Of a stretch of DNA of 64,000 nucleotides, positions 33,322 to 46,084 are shown piece by piece. The stretch lies in the NCBI GenBank assembly GCA_030490835.1, contig CM059971.1, positions 6,864,007 through 6,928,006 on the forward strand, read 5' to 3'. This DNA is from Annona cherimola (lineage: Eukaryota > Streptophyta > Magnoliopsida > Magnoliales > Annonaceae). How positions within the stretch are numbered: position 1 is the stretch's first letter; each line of letters begins with the position of its first letter. The translations under genes were made by a program, and so were the position numbers. The notes beneath the pieces are model-generated. The model saw only the letters and a list, made by a program, of their open reading frames with translations. It was not told where the DNA came from and searched no databases.

Positions 33322-34300
33322 GTGAAATCTTCTCTATTTGAACAGATCAAAGAAAAACAGAGAACAGATAGACAAATTATAAGGATAAAGCAGAAAATAA
33401 CAGAAGGGACTATGGAAGGATTTACAATTGATGACGAGAGCACTATCAGATATAAAGGAAGGTTATGCGTACTTGATACAACAGAACTAAGAAGTCAAAT
33501 TTTAGAAGAAGCTCATTATTCGCTATACACAATACACCCAGGGAGTACAAAGATGTATGAAGATCTTAAAAGAAAATTTTGGTGGATGGATATGAAGAAG
33601 ATGATAGCAGAGTGTGTAGCACAATGTCTAACTTACCAACAGGTGAAAGCCGAACATCAAAAGCCGGTAAGATTATTACAGTAAATGGAAATACCAGAAT
33701 GAAAATGAGATAAAATTACTATGGATTTTATTGAGGGATTACTTATGACTGCTGCAGGAAACAATTCTATTTGGGTGATTGTGGATAGGTTAACAAAGAT
33801 TGCACATTTCTTACCAATCAAGACCAGTTATTCTGCAGAAAAGTTAGCCAACCTGTATTGTAAAAAGATAATTCAGTTGCATAGAATTCCTAAGACAATT
33901 ATTTCTGACTGAGATACGATATTTACTTCAAAGTTTTGGCGCAGTATACATCAAATAATGGGGACAAGATTGAAATTTAGCACAATATTTTATCCACAAA
34001 CAGATGGACAGACTGAAAGAGTCAATCAAGTAGTCAAGAATATGTTAAGAATGCGTATAATAGATTTTGGAAATGGTTGGGATAAATATATGGCTTTAGT
34101 GGAGTTTGCATATAATAACAGTTATTAGGCTAACATTAAAATGTCCCCTTATGAAGCTTTGTATGGGAAGCCTTGTAGAACACCATTGAATTGGAATGAA
34201 GTTGGAGAAAGAAGGATGATTGGGCCAAATATTGTACAAGAAACTGTAGATAAATGAAGCTAATCAGAGAAAGATTGTTACTGCCTAAAGTAGACAGAAA
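33322..34300 (+). pseudogene. Gypsy integrase (broken)
   Basis: The N-terminal zinc domain is recognisable (two His near 33507-33540), but the last Cys of the H-H-C-C set is Tyr ('CLTYQQVKAEHQ', about 33628-33663). The core has 'ITMDFIEGLL', 'IISD-stop-DTIF' (33912) and 'GQTERVNQ', corresponding to the D, D and E positions. Stops at about 33681, 33702, 33708, 33912 and 34126 break it. Integrase would insert cDNA into the host genome. Confidence 0.92.
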
Positions 34301-34351
34301 AGTTATGCATATCTAAAACGGAGAGAGTTAGAATTTTTCATAGGTGACAAA

Positions 34352-34765
34352 GTGTTTGTAAAAGTATCACCTATGAAAGGGGTTATGAGATTTGGCAAAA
34401 AAGGAAAGCTCAGTCCTCATTATCTTGGACCATATGAAATTTTCGAGAAAGTTGGAGCGGTGGCTTATCAAATAGCACTACCACTCTCATTGGCTGCAGT
34501 ACATAATGTGTTTCATATTTCTATGTTGAGAAAATATGTATCCGATCCTTCCCATATACTAACAACAGATCAGGCCAATCTCGGATAAGTTAATGTATGA
34601 AGAAAACCCAATCAAGATAATAAATTCTAAAGAGCAACATTTGCAAAAAAAGTGATAAGGTATGTTAAAGTGCAATAGAGTAATCACGGAGAATCGAAGG
34701 CCACGTTGGAGCTTGAAGATATCAAACAGAATATCCATATTTATTTAATTAAGTTTTAAGAACGA
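34352..34765 (+). pseudogene. Integrase C-terminus: GPY/F module and chromodomain remnant
   Basis: The intact frame 34352-34588 has 'LSPHYLGPYEIFEKVG', the GPY/F signature, and ends in 'VHNVFHISMLRKYVSDP'. Downstream, in shifting frames to about 34765, short matches such as 'VKVQ' and 'LELED' are what remains of the chromodomain of Tekay/Del elements, which targets insertion to marked chromatin. Confidence 0.85.
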
Positions 34766-34912
34766 AACTTTTTGTAGGGGAGGAGAATATAATGGCCACC
34801 GTTTCAAGAAATAGTGGGCCATGCCGGTAACGGTGGAGTAATGGGCCATGCATGAAACGGTGGAGATTAATGACTTTAATCTCAGCTGTTTAGCAAACTA
34901 GTAGTATAAAAG

Positions 34913-34925
34913 GGGGTACATGTGA
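34913..34925 (+). promoter_or_regulatory. LTR TATA box
   Basis: GTATAAAAGGGGG lies 125 bp into the LTR. The inverted solo LTR keeps TATAAAA at the matching point (minus strand, 40441-40435), so the box predates their divergence. Confidence 0.7.
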
Positions 34926-35070
34926 TGGGTTCGGCCATTTGAAGGAGAACTTGAGCAGGGGATGAGCAGACGAAGGAAGAAGAAAGAGATTTTGAAGGTA
35001 AGTTGAGTAGAATAATATTTTGGTTAATCTCGTTAAGTTTATATTATATGCAACTCATTTCTCAGATCTA

Positions 35071-35362
35071 GAGTGCGTTTGGTTAGAGATAAAACTTTTT
35101 GATGAAAACTTTTCAGAATAGAAGTTGTCAAGTTGATAGAAAATGATATGATATGATAGGGGTAATAATGAGGTGTAAAGAGAATAAAGTTAAAATAGAT
35201 AGGGTAGTTGTATGGGTATTTGCATGGAAATGATTGAAAATAAGAGTTGTTTATATAGAAAAATATGAAAAAATAATTAAAAAATAAGGTAGTTATGAAG
35301 AGTGAAAAGTTGTTGATTGAAAAGTTTTCATTGACATATTTTGTGTGTAACCAAACACACCC
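35071..35362. mobile_element. Tourist-like MITE, family H copy 5, inside the LTR
   Basis: Ends GAGTGCGTTTGG and CCAAACACACCC are flanked by CTA on both sides (35068-35070, 35363-35365). The homologous solo LTR has an uninterrupted GATCTA at 40274-40279, which is the empty site. Confidence 0.93.
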
Positions 35363-37510
35363 CTAATCAGTTCATAATATTTTTAGCATCTAATTAGTCT
35401 TAGGAGTATTATTGAAATGTTTGATGCTGAAATTTCACTTATTTCAATGAGAAGTAGTAAGTAAAGGGTAGAAAATGCCATATGATAAAATAAACGTACT
35501 TCTGGGCATAATCAGAGAATTTTGACCGTACAATAACGAGATAATCATATGCTTAACTTGCCTCCAAAATTTCAACCTGATCAAACTTACAGATTTCTGG
35601 ATATCGTAATTTTTATGAAGATTTAGAGTGGTGAATATGTATTTTAAGAATAAAACACTAAAAATAATTACAGGAAAATACAAATGCAAAAATAATAATC
35701 TAACCCGTTACAAACATTAATTGAGATATTTTACAGTACATATGATGAATTAATTTTGTTAAAAATTAGTTTATATAATTATTTGAAGTGATGTTTAATT
35801 TTAACCCTTTATTAAACCCTTTACCTCAAATATGATGATAGAGATATTATTTTGAGAAATGGACCGTCCATATTATAAAACATAATTTTATAAGCTTAAC
35901 CCTAAAATTTCAGATCAAACAAAAATTTATATTAAGAGATATAAGCTATTGCATTCAGAAAATACGAACCATTGAAATAAATAAATAAATAAATAAAAGC
36001 TTCTGGACTGGTGGGCTAAGCCCATATGGATGAGCTTAGTGAACTAGAAAGCCCAGGCGCAAGTCCATTAGTCCTAAGCCCACAGAAACTATGCCCAAAG
36101 AAACTACAGAAACCAAGCCTAGCCCACATAAGCAACCTGACCCAGCATCCAAACAAAGAACCTAGTCCACCTGTGCCGACCCAATACAGGCCTAGCCCAC
36201 TGGAAACAGCCATCGACGACTAGCTATCGATGTCGGCAACCGGCCGGTGAACAAAAAAATAAAATAAATACAAAAAAATAGAAAAAATTCAGAAAATTAT
36301 GAAAAATACCCAGAAAATTAAAGTCGATATTTACAAGATTAAATGAGTTTAAACTTATAATTTTTATAAAAAATAAAATTATTTAAAGGTGTGATGCTAT
36401 AAAAATAAATAAATAAATTATGAAAAATTTAAAGTAAGTAATTAAAGAAGTATGAGTCCAAATTTTATTATAAAATTGTTTAAAAGTGGATAAATAGGAG
36501 AAAATAGAATTTTGAACCGATTAAAATTGTGAGAAATTTTAGAAAAGTCATAAATGAAATCTTAAATAATATTTATGAAAACTAGAGTAAAATAATAAAT
36601 ATACTGTGACGAAAATTAGGGAAAGAAACTTGAGGCTACTACAAGAAATTGAAAAAGAGGAGTTTTAAAGTCTACTTAAAGGTAAGTAAACTTTTACCAA
36701 ATCATGACTTTGAAAATATTATTTGAATATTGCGATTTGCTATAAAATGTAATTATTTATTTAAATCAAAATTTTCTTTCAAGTTGGTTGATTCAAATAT
36801 GAGCATTATTATTTCAAAATTATGTTAAGTAGTGAATTTAAGTGGTGCATTAATCACAATGCATGACCATGATGCATAATTGCATATTTGGTTTACCGCC
36901 AAGGAGTAAAGTAATATGGTAATACCTGGGTAGCGACCTCAGAACTATCAAAGAAGATGAATTTGCTCATGAGTGTAGCACGGCTGCACACGAGTACAAG
37001 TAGATGGCAATACTCACAGTGTGAATGCATGATTTAAAATTGATATTTGTGTACACACGTATCAAGATATTTTTATTACAGTTTATTGTGCATAAAAGAC
37101 AATATAGGTATTGTATTTGTTTTTGAAAAAAATCAAAATGATTGCAAAATGAATTTTTAAAAATACGCTTTTACTTACTGAGTTTTCAGCTCACATAATT
37201 TTATTTTCAGTGAAAATACAGGGATACAATAATAAATTAAGGCCTTCATTAACATAGGAAAAAGGCAAAATTAGCAAATTAAAGAACGATGAAGTTTTGA
37301 TTTTTATTGAAATTATCTTATAATGCTTACTTGTTTTGATTAAAGACACTGAATATTAATTATAACTCCATGAGGAGTAGACTTGAGATGTAATAGTTAA
37401 AAGTTTTATGATTTTGTATCTCAATATCTGTTTCCATCTTGGGAGATTTTATTCTCAGATTTGACATAGTAGACCTCATTCGTAACACCTAAAAAAAGTG
37501 AGGTGTTACA

Positions 37511-38107
37511 AGAATATACATATTTTTGTTCTTCTATGCAAGGTAAAGTGCCACGTAATTTCTGCTTTTGTTGGGGGTGAAAGCTATAAGATAAACAGGA
37601 TTGCTAGCATCTTTGCCAAAAGAGGTAAAGAAGGCATCAAGTAGTTAGAAGTTGGGTTCGAAATGAAAGTGGTTTTGGTGGAGGTGCTGCCGGGATCCTA
37701 AAATTTCTGTCAGTCCTTGCAACCCCTACTTTAATAAAATTTGCCCTTACTCTATCAATCATGCACCATCGTTGGCATGAAATTGCTTTCACTGGACAAT
37801 AGCATGATTTTCGATTGATCAATTCACATCCTCCATCACCCCTGCCAAAACTCATCTTCAAAGAGAGAGAAGGAAGACGACAAGGGCAATCCTAGAATTT
37901 GAAAAAAAATAACGCCTCCATATGCCGGATCCTAACACCTTAACTAACGACAGCTAACGGTTTGGGCGTAAGAGGAATTAGGGGTCAAATGTCATGAGTA
38001 AAAAAGGAATTATTAAAATATTGTGCGTATGAAGGGAATAACTGACAAATGTTGTGGGTACACGAGGAATTTTCTCTAAAATTTTTAACATAAGTGCATT
38101 TGACTTG
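37511..38107. other. Spacer between two LTRs
   Basis: The minus frame 37637-37861 and the phrases at 37975-38075 ('gacaaatgttgtgggtac') recall the stretch at 27800-27900 in reverse. This may be a fragment of one DNA element. No gene is recognised. Confidence 0.35.
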
Positions 38108-40544
38108 TGTAACACCCACCTTTTTGAGGTATCACGAATAAGATCTACTATGTCGAATTTGAGAATAAAATCTCCTAAGATAAAAATAAATACCAAGGTG
38201 CAAAACCATATGAATTTAACTAGTACATCTCTAGTCTACTCGTTATGGAGTTATTATACGCATTCAATGCCTATAATTAAAACAAGTAAGTATTATAAGA
38301 TAATTTCAATAAAATCTAAACTTCTTTGTCTTTTGCATTGCTAGATTCGCCTTTTTCCTATATTGATGAAGGCTTTAATTTATCATCATATTCCTGTGTT
38401 TCTACTGAAAATAAAACTACATGAGTTGAAAGCTCAGTAAGTAAAAGTATATTTTTACAAATTCATTTTGCAATCACTTTGATTTTTAAAAAACAAACAC
38501 AACATCTATATTGTCTTTTATGCATAACAACTCTAATTAATAAAAATTTAAACATCTTTATACATGTGTATACATATATCAATTTTAAATCATGTATTTA
38601 CATTGTGGGTATTGCTATCTGCTTGTGCTCGCGTGCGGCCGTGCTACATATTCGTGAGCTAATTTATCTTCTTTAATAGTTCTGAGATCGTTATCCAGGT
38701 ACTACCATACTACCTTACTCCTTGTCGGCAAATCCGATATGCAATTATGCATCATGCTCATGCACTGTGACTAATGTACCACTTAAATTCACTACTTAAC
38801 ATGATTTTGAAATAATAATGCTCATATTTGAATAAACTAACTTGAAGGAAAATTTCAATTTAAATGAATAATCACATATTATTGCAAATCACAATATTCA
38901 CGTAATATTTTCAAAGTTATGCTTTGGTAAAAGTTTACTTACCTTTAAGTAGACTTTAAAACTCATTTTTTTTCAATTCCTTATGGTAGCCTCAAGTCTC
39001 TTTTCCTAATTTTCATCAAAATATGTTCATTATTTCACTTTGGTTTTCATAAATATTATTTAAAATTTTATTTATGATTTTCCCAAATTTTCTCATAATT
39101 TTAATCTATCAAAATTATATTTTCTCTTATTTATTCTTATATTATTACGTTTTTAAACAATTCTATTCTTATATGTAAAAATAAATTTGGATTCATACTT
39201 CTTTAAATACTTACTTTAAATTTTTTTTATATTTTTGTAATCTTTCATAATTTTTTATTCATTTTTATAGCATCACACCTTTAAATAATTTTATTTCTTA
39301 TAAAAATTATAAGTTCAAACTCATTTAAGCTTCTAAATATCTACTTTAATTTTTCAGGTATTTTTCGTAATTTTCTGTATTTTTTCAAATTTTTCTGTAT
39401 TTATTTTGAATTTATTTTATTTTATTTTTTCCGCCAGCAGGCAGTTGGCCGCTGGTGGGCCAAACCTGTGCTGGGTTGGTACAGATGGGTTGGATCCTTG
39501 CTTGGAAGTTGGGTTAGCTTGCTTATGTGGGCTAGACTTTGTTTCCATGGACTTTCATTTCTGTGGGCTTAGACTTGAGCTTGAGCTTCTTGGTTTACTA
39601 GGCTTTTCTAGATGGGCTTAGCCCACCAGTCCAAAAATTTTTTATTATTCATTTGTTTATTTTCAACGGTTCGTATTCTCCGATGAAAGTAGTTTATATC
39701 TCTCGATATTTTTGTCTGTTTGATTTGAAGTTTAGGGGTGAGCTTATAAAATTATATTTTATAATTTGGATGGTCCATTTTTCAAAATAATGTCTCTATC
39801 ATCGGATTTAACATAAAGAGTTTAATAAATGGCTAAAATTAAATATCACTTCTAATAGCTATGTGAACTATTTTTTAACAAAATTTATTCATCATATATA
39901 CTGTAAAATATGTCAAATAATGTTTGTAATGGGTCAGATTATTATTTTTGTATATGTATTTTTTGTAATTATTTTTTGTGTTTTGTCCTTAAAATACATA
40001 TTCACCACTCCAAATCTTCATAAAAATTACTATATCTAAGAATCCATAAGTCTGATCAAGTTGAAATTTTGCAGGAAAGCTAAATATATAATTATTATGT
40101 TATTGTACGATTAAAATTCTTTGATTATGCCCAGAAGTATATTTGTTTTATCATATATCATTTTCTACCCTTTATTTGCTCCTTCTCATTGAAATAAGTA
40201 AAATTTCAACATAAAGTATTTCAATAATACTCTTGTGACCAATTAACCATGCTAGAAATATCGTGAATGATTTAGATCTACCAAAAGGAGTTGCATATAT
40301 TGTAAAATCAAAGAGATCAATTGAAAAATTATTCAACTCAACTTACCTTCAAAATCTCCTTCTTCCCCCTTCGTCAGCTTGTCTTCTGCTCAAGTTCTCA
40401 TTCAAATGGCTAAAACTCACCTCAAATCTTCCCCTTTTATACTAATCTATTCGCTAAACGGCTGAGATTAAGGCCATTATTCTCCACCATTTTTTGCATG
40501 GCCCATAAATCCCATTCATTTCTTAAAAATGGATGACAGTTACA
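38108..40544 (-). mobile_element. Solo LTR of the Tekay-like family, inverted
   Basis: In the plus sense it begins TGTAACACCC and ends CAGTTACA. Read in reverse it aligns along its length with the 3' LTR at 34788-37510, including the TATA region, 'acttatttcaatgagaag' and the GCCCA-rich segment. No internal coding sequence adjoins either side, so recombination between the two LTRs of a former element is the simplest explanation. I could not confirm a matching 5-bp target duplication. Confidence 0.85.
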
Positions 40545-41410
40545 GTTGCATATAAGGAGTTGGGTGGTTTAACCAGATCAATATATAGGTTGCAACTTGC
40601 AAGTTGTTACCAGTTAACCTAATACTATCTATTTAAATTAAATAAGCTAAACGGATCACTATATGAATTAACAAGTTAGTAAGTGTAATCCTAATTCATT
40701 TTTTAAATGGGTTGGACAAATGATTGGTTGGCCGACCGCTTATATTGCACTCCTAGCTTTGAGGGATTTGTTTATTAAAAACATGAACGAAAGTGGAAAC
40801 ATCGCATCATAGTGTCATTCTATTATCACTTAAAAGAAGGTGAAAAGTATATTATCTTTCTACAAATAGAACACATTTCATTCACAGATGCTAAATTTGC
40901 TCAAATCATAGAATTGTTATATGTTATTGAGAAAATTGATTATTATGTTTAAGATGCTATTTTGTTGTTTCTTGTAATATGAGAGTGAGTTCCATGCAAT
41001 TTGGACATACAATATTTTGCAAAAACATTGCCCACCTTTTCTACATATCTTTCCATATAAGTAACATTTTTTTTGAAAATTTTCATATATACCTATAAAT
41101 TTTACTTTTAATTTTATTTATACTTATAAACTTTTAAAAATTTTAAATATACATGTGTATTTTGTCCAAAATTCCACTTATATTCATTCCATTAGGGATT
41201 GATTAAAGAGGAGTCATGAGCTTCCATCTTTAATTATAATTTTATAGCTAAAAATTTATATTTAAATAAATTCTTAGCACTTTTACTAATAAATTATATA
41301 TTATTCAAACATAAAACTCTAGCATTGAACAAATCAATCCCAAGTTATATTAGGGCCTGGGCATATTTGTTATTTTATGGGAAAGCCAACAATCTTTCTA
41401 ACAAATCTTT

Positions 41411-41423
41411 TTTTTTTATCAGC
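41411..41423 (-). mobile_element. 13-bp retroposon-tail insertion
   Basis: The insert reads GCTGATAAAAAAA in the minus sense. It is flanked by a 17-bp direct repeat with one mismatch (41394-41410 and 41424-41440). Copy A (near 2510-2530) has a single copy of the flank and no insert. Confidence 0.6.
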
Positions 41424-41825
41424 CTTTTTAACAAATCTTTAACGGCGTAGGCGTAAGTAAAATTTATACAAAATATGTGGGTCTAGGTGAAATTTTTTAA
41501 AAAACTTCATGAGTATAATTAGAATTTAAGATAAAATTTATGGATATATGTGAAATTTATCCTATATTTCCAATCATTTTGTTCATCTTTTCATATAATT
41601 ATTTTACTTTCTAACTAGTTTTACACATATTTCGTTATAATTATCTTTTACTCCTGCAAATTAATCATCTCAAACTGGGGATAAATATGCTAAAGTGATG
41701 ATTGTTGTAGTGAGTCTTTTTTTATTGCTCCATCTCGATATGACTTACAATATCTCTATTGATATTTTTACTACTCAAGATTACCTAAAATTTTTTTATT
41801 GTAAATTGATTACACCAAAACAAAT

Positions 41826-42214
41826 TAGGGATGATCCTGTAAGGCCGGCTTAAGTAAAGACTTATTTAGGTCGGCCTAAAAAAATGTTTCGAGGCATTTT
41901 TTTATTTTTTCATAAACATGTTAAACTAGGTGTATTAAATATATAAACTAAGTTTTACCATTTTTTGATATTTTTAAGTATTTATTTTTGATTTCTAAAT
42001 ACAGTTACATTTTTGTAATTTTTGAGTTTAGAAAATTATGAGGATACCACTGTCTTTAAAAATAAAAAATAAATACATAAAAAAATTATCCAAAAACATA
42101 AAATTTAGTTTATATATTCAATACATTTAGTTTAACATGTTTATGAAAAAATTAAAAAAAAATCTTGAAATATATTTTTAAGGCCGGCCTAAGTACCGGC
42201 ATCATGGGGCCCGA
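41826..42214. mobile_element. Foldback element, family F, with terminal hairpin
   Basis: The left end has TAAGGCCGGC followed, about 20 nt on, by its inverted partner GGTCGGCCTAA. The right end carries AAGGCCGGCCTAA. The arms between are inverted AT-rich copies. Copy A is uninterrupted at the matching point (near 2921, 'aacaaacagcgggagg'). Flanking 'aacaaa' on both sides suggests a short target duplication. Confidence 0.75.
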
Positions 42215-42489
42215 ACAAACAGCTGGAGGCAATGGTATGTCTTTTTTAATTGTTTCATTTGGTATTTTACTTCGTACTATTTCATTTTTCATTTAATTTT
42301 TATAAATTGAGTTTACGAATTCTTATAAAATAATTAATGACGAAACTAAGGCTATTTACACGATGAAAATTAATGCTCCCGTACATTAGAGAGACGGCTA
42401 ACGCAGGGACGGAACTCCCAGAATGGATTGGAAATCGACGTCACAGGCGGGACGCTGCTGACCAATGTCCTGTACAACCGAGCGTAGTG

Positions 42490-42630
42490 CTTTTTTTTTT
42501 TTTTTTTATCAGTTAAAGGAGGGGAGGAGGGTAGGTTATCAAACCCTCGACTTCTGTAGCACGTATATGGCCACCATGTGCTGCTACGGGGACAAGCTAC
42601 TTGTCTCTGTCTGACTGGTGTCCTATTCTA
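42490..42630 (-). mobile_element. Possible short SINE
   Basis: A T17 run at about 42490-42507 reads as a poly-A tail in the minus sense, preceded by 'ttaactgat'. 'gtcgagggtttgataacc' (about 42530-42550, minus) resembles box B. Ends are not defined. Confidence 0.35.
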
Positions 42631-42639
42631 TTTCTATTA

Positions 42640-43759
42640 GCAACGGCCGTTTTCCAAGAAAAGAAAAGTTATCAATGACGAAGGCCGGCACGTGTTCAAT
42701 TCCAATATAGTTTTTCCATCTTCATTACCCAAGGATTTTTTTTTACGTAAATTTTAAATTTAAATTTATATATCATGTTTCACATTAATGCTAATGAAAT
42801 CTAAAATTAGATAAAATAAAAGAATTTAAAGAATTATTTTCTATTGCTAAAACTATAAATAACAATCCAAAATTTATCTTCACAATTCAATGTATACATC
42901 TGCAATGCCACTGTTTTGCTCCAGATCCGAATGAAATTTATAGTATAACTTTAATATCATCTGTGTACATTTGGCAATAAGCATAAATGGGTGACAACTT
43001 TATTCCGTGCACTTTGCTAAAAATTATTTAACATTTTAATTTCTATACTTTTTTGGTTTTATCCTTAACTTTTTTGCTTAACTACTTTATTTATTTTTAT
43101 TTTTACCCTTATTATTTGACATAACCCTCCTCAAAAATATTAACTTTTCTACTATTCCACTTCCCACCCTAAACACATTATCTAAGGTACGTGTGTGTGT
43201 TTATATATTTTTTGATAGAAGTGTGCTTATATATTTAAGCAATATATTTAGACAAGTTATACCAAAAAATTTAAAAACACCTTAAGTATTGAAAAGAGTA
43301 AAGAGTCTTATGTTTTATATGTATTCTTAAACATGGAATTTTACGATTTATTAAGGTCCTAGTCCATTCAAAAAATGATAAGATTTTCGTCATGAGAAAA
43401 ATGAGTTGAACAGTATCAACTTTCTTACTATTAAAAATATTTTAAATAATACATTTAGATGATATAAATTATTTATTATTCTAATTCTAGATATTTTTAA
43501 TAATTAATTTATTCAAAATTTTCATCATAATATGAATATTTTATTATAATCTTGAAATAAAAATAATGTTGTAAATTTATATTATATTGGGTTGGAGAAA
43601 TGGGAAGTGAGGATGTAAATATTTTTAAAAAGTGAGAGATTAATGAGATATAAGATGTATAGAGCTTTAATAAATTGGGTTATTTTGTGTAGAGTAGAGA
43701 AGTAGGAGTGAGAATGTAAATATTTTTCGAAAGGGAGAAAGTGATATAATAGGATTGGA
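42640..43759. other. AT-rich sequence, no feature recognised
   Basis: There are no sustained frames. Only short simple repeats (for example GT at 43190) and weak similarity to general AT-rich spacer. Confidence 0.4.
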
Positions 43760-43881
43760 ATAAAGCAAAAATAAATTAAATAATTTATATAAAAATAATT
43801 AGAGTATATGTGTAAAATGAATAAAGCAAAAATAAATTAAATAATTTATATAAAAATAATTAGAGTATATGCGTAAAATGA
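43760..43881 (+). repeat. Two near-perfect tandem copies of 61 bp
   Basis: 'taaagcaaaaataaattaaa' starts at 43761 and 43822. One base differs near the end ('tatgtgtaaa' against 'tatgcgtaaa'). Confidence 0.9.
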
Positions 43882-45736
43882 AAAATAACACCTTTATAAA
43901 GCACACTAGCAGAAGAAGTGCTAGAAAAATTGGCTTCGCACGCCAATAGAAGCCATGTTATTTCTGTAAATGCCATTGTAAAGTACGTGGCAAAATTATA
44001 AACCATGCTTGACAAGGGCAAAAAAATTTATTCACCTTTTCCACGTCCACAAAAATCTACAAATTTTATTCATAATTTCATTTATAATTATAGACTTTCA
44101 AAAATTCTAAATATATCTGTGCATTCTACCTACAATTCTACCCGTAATCATGCTATTAGAAATTTCTTAAATTGATTGTTAGCTTCTTGTGAAATGATAA
44201 ATAAATTCATTATTAATTATGATTTCACAGTAAAAAATTCACATCTAAATAAATTTTTAGTAATCTTAAAACTATAAAATTATATATTACTTACATGTAA
44301 ATTTTTAGCATTAAGTAAACCAACCCCAAGTTATATTATAGCTTAAGTGTATTTGTCATTTTATAGAAGAGTTAATACTTTTTTTAATAGATCTCTAATG
44401 GAATGAGTATAAGTGATAATTTAGACAAAATATGTGAGTATGTTGAGAATATTTAAAAATTCAATAATATAATCTGAACTATGAATAAAATTGATTGGCA
44501 TCTGTGAAATTTACACTATATTTTTAATCACTTGTTTCTATCTTGTTGTATAATGATTTTACTTTCTAATTATTTTATACATATTTCTGTACAATTGTCC
44601 TTCACTCATGAAAATTCATCCAATCAGAGACAAATAAGCAAAAATGATAATCGCTCTAGCTCATCTTTTCTTTATTGTTTCAATTGGAAAATGATCTATA
44701 ATATCTTTATTTACATTTTTTAACTACTCAGTCTTGCTGTAAATTTTTCTATTTTCTAAACTAATTACACCCAATTTATATCTAAAAAAATTTACACCCA
44801 CTTTATAAACGGCAGGAGACAACGTTCCTTATAACTGGTGGCAAATACTTCGGGTCGAGATGGAATTAGTGGTGGAAATAGAGTTGGTCTCCATTCGAAC
44901 CTCACCAACCAATTGATTTATAATACGGTTGGGTTAAGCACTTGAAAAAATAAGTTCTATAATCTGAATTAAACTGAACTCATTTCAAAAGTGGATTGGT
45001 CTACATCTAGGTTGATTACTAGTAAACCCGACCTGACACGATTTTAAATATTAGTGTAAAATATAATAGATTTTTAAAAATAGAGACATAATAATATATA
45101 AGAATTAATTAGACATTATATCCTTAAAAAATTGTTTAGCAATTATTTGGTTTTATAAGTCATGAATGGGAAAATATTTCTATAAAAGGATTAATTTTTA
45201 TTTTTTCATATAAATTTATATTTTAAAATAAATTCAATTAAAAAAATATATTTATTAACTTAATTTTTAACCTGAACCAAACCAATTTCTATAAGGTTAA
45301 AATAGAGTTGAGTTAAAGTGTAAGAAATAAAATTAAAAATAAAGTTAGGTTAAACTTTTGTAAGATAGTTTCACGTTGTATTTAGCCCAACCGAAGTTTA
45401 ACCCGGTTCGAATTACAGCCTTCACCCTCACAGGGAATTCCAACCCGCATTATTCGCTTGGTCACGTTGTAGCTCGTGCGTAGTCTACATATTTCATCCA
45501 ACGGTAACGGCTTTCCCAGCTGCACCGGCGACCCCATTTCAATTCACCGCCGCCGAGAAAAATTTCGTGCAGTAGGTGGCGTTTTCTCCCAAAAAATTTC
45601 TGTTGGAGCGTTTGTTATTTGGATGTTAGAAAATATTACTGGGAAAATTAAAATATTTGTAAGATATTTGTAAAATAGTATTTGGATATAGAAAAAATGT
45701 CTTAGGGTTTATTTTAATACCAGTTGAGGTGATGTA

Positions 45737-46084
45737 GGGTCCGTTTGGCAAAGGTGAAAACTTGGGTGACAAATTTTTGCCTTTAAAAAACTGTCATTTC
45801 TAGCCAAACTGACCGACTGCCGATCTAAATTATTAAATGTGCCTGCAAGTCAAATTTTTGACTGAACAAATTTCCTTGAACGTGAAAACTCGTTCCTTTG
45901 GCGTTCCCATCCTCGTCTGATTTTTCTCCTCCATTGGTATTTCCAATAAACATTTTTGCGCACATACTTCAGCATACACAGGTACTAACATGCAGCCGGA
46001 ACAAAGTGACAACATTTCACCGTTGCCCCTGTATTGAAAAGTTTTATTAAAAAATTTGAGTTTTCATTATTGCCAAACAGACCC
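45737..46084. mobile_element. MITE with GGGTCCGTTTGGCAA ends
   Basis: Terminal inverted repeats GGGTCYGTTTGGCAA run into paired 'tgaaaact' and 'agttttca'. The element is 348 bp, flanked by GTA and ATA (3-bp duplication with one change). It is noncoding; the antisense frame 45833-46015 is within it. It is a third Harbinger-like family in the window. Confidence 0.8.

Larger units (their letters stand above)
29367..34787 (+). mobile_element. Decayed Ty3/gypsy chromovirus (Tekay/Del-like), internal region
   Basis: The domain order is gag, CCHC knuckles, protease, RT, RNase H, integrase and GPY/F module with chromodomain remnant, the order of Ty3/gypsy. A degenerate tRNA-Met-type primer site ('tcatattagagcc', 29369-29381) follows a short LTR-like end 'ggggtgttaca' at 29366. 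A polypurine tract AGGGGAGGAGAA (34776-34787) precedes the 3' LTR. The C-terminal phrase 'VHNVFHISMLRKY' points to Tekay/Del chromoviruses. More than a dozen in-frame stops and several frameshifts make it nonfunctional. A full 5' LTR is not recognisable. Confidence 0.93.
34788..37510 (+). repeat. 3' LTR of the Tekay-like element
   Basis: It starts right after the polypurine tract and ends GGTGTTACA. It is 2723 bp, or about 2.43 kb without the MITE at 35071. It aligns in reverse with 38108-40544. A TATA box (GTATAAAAGGGGG) lies at 34913-34925. The region 36011-36200 is rich in 'GCCCA' phrases, and this is conserved in the solo LTR (39430-39630); frames on both strands there are by-products. 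Confidence 0.9.
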
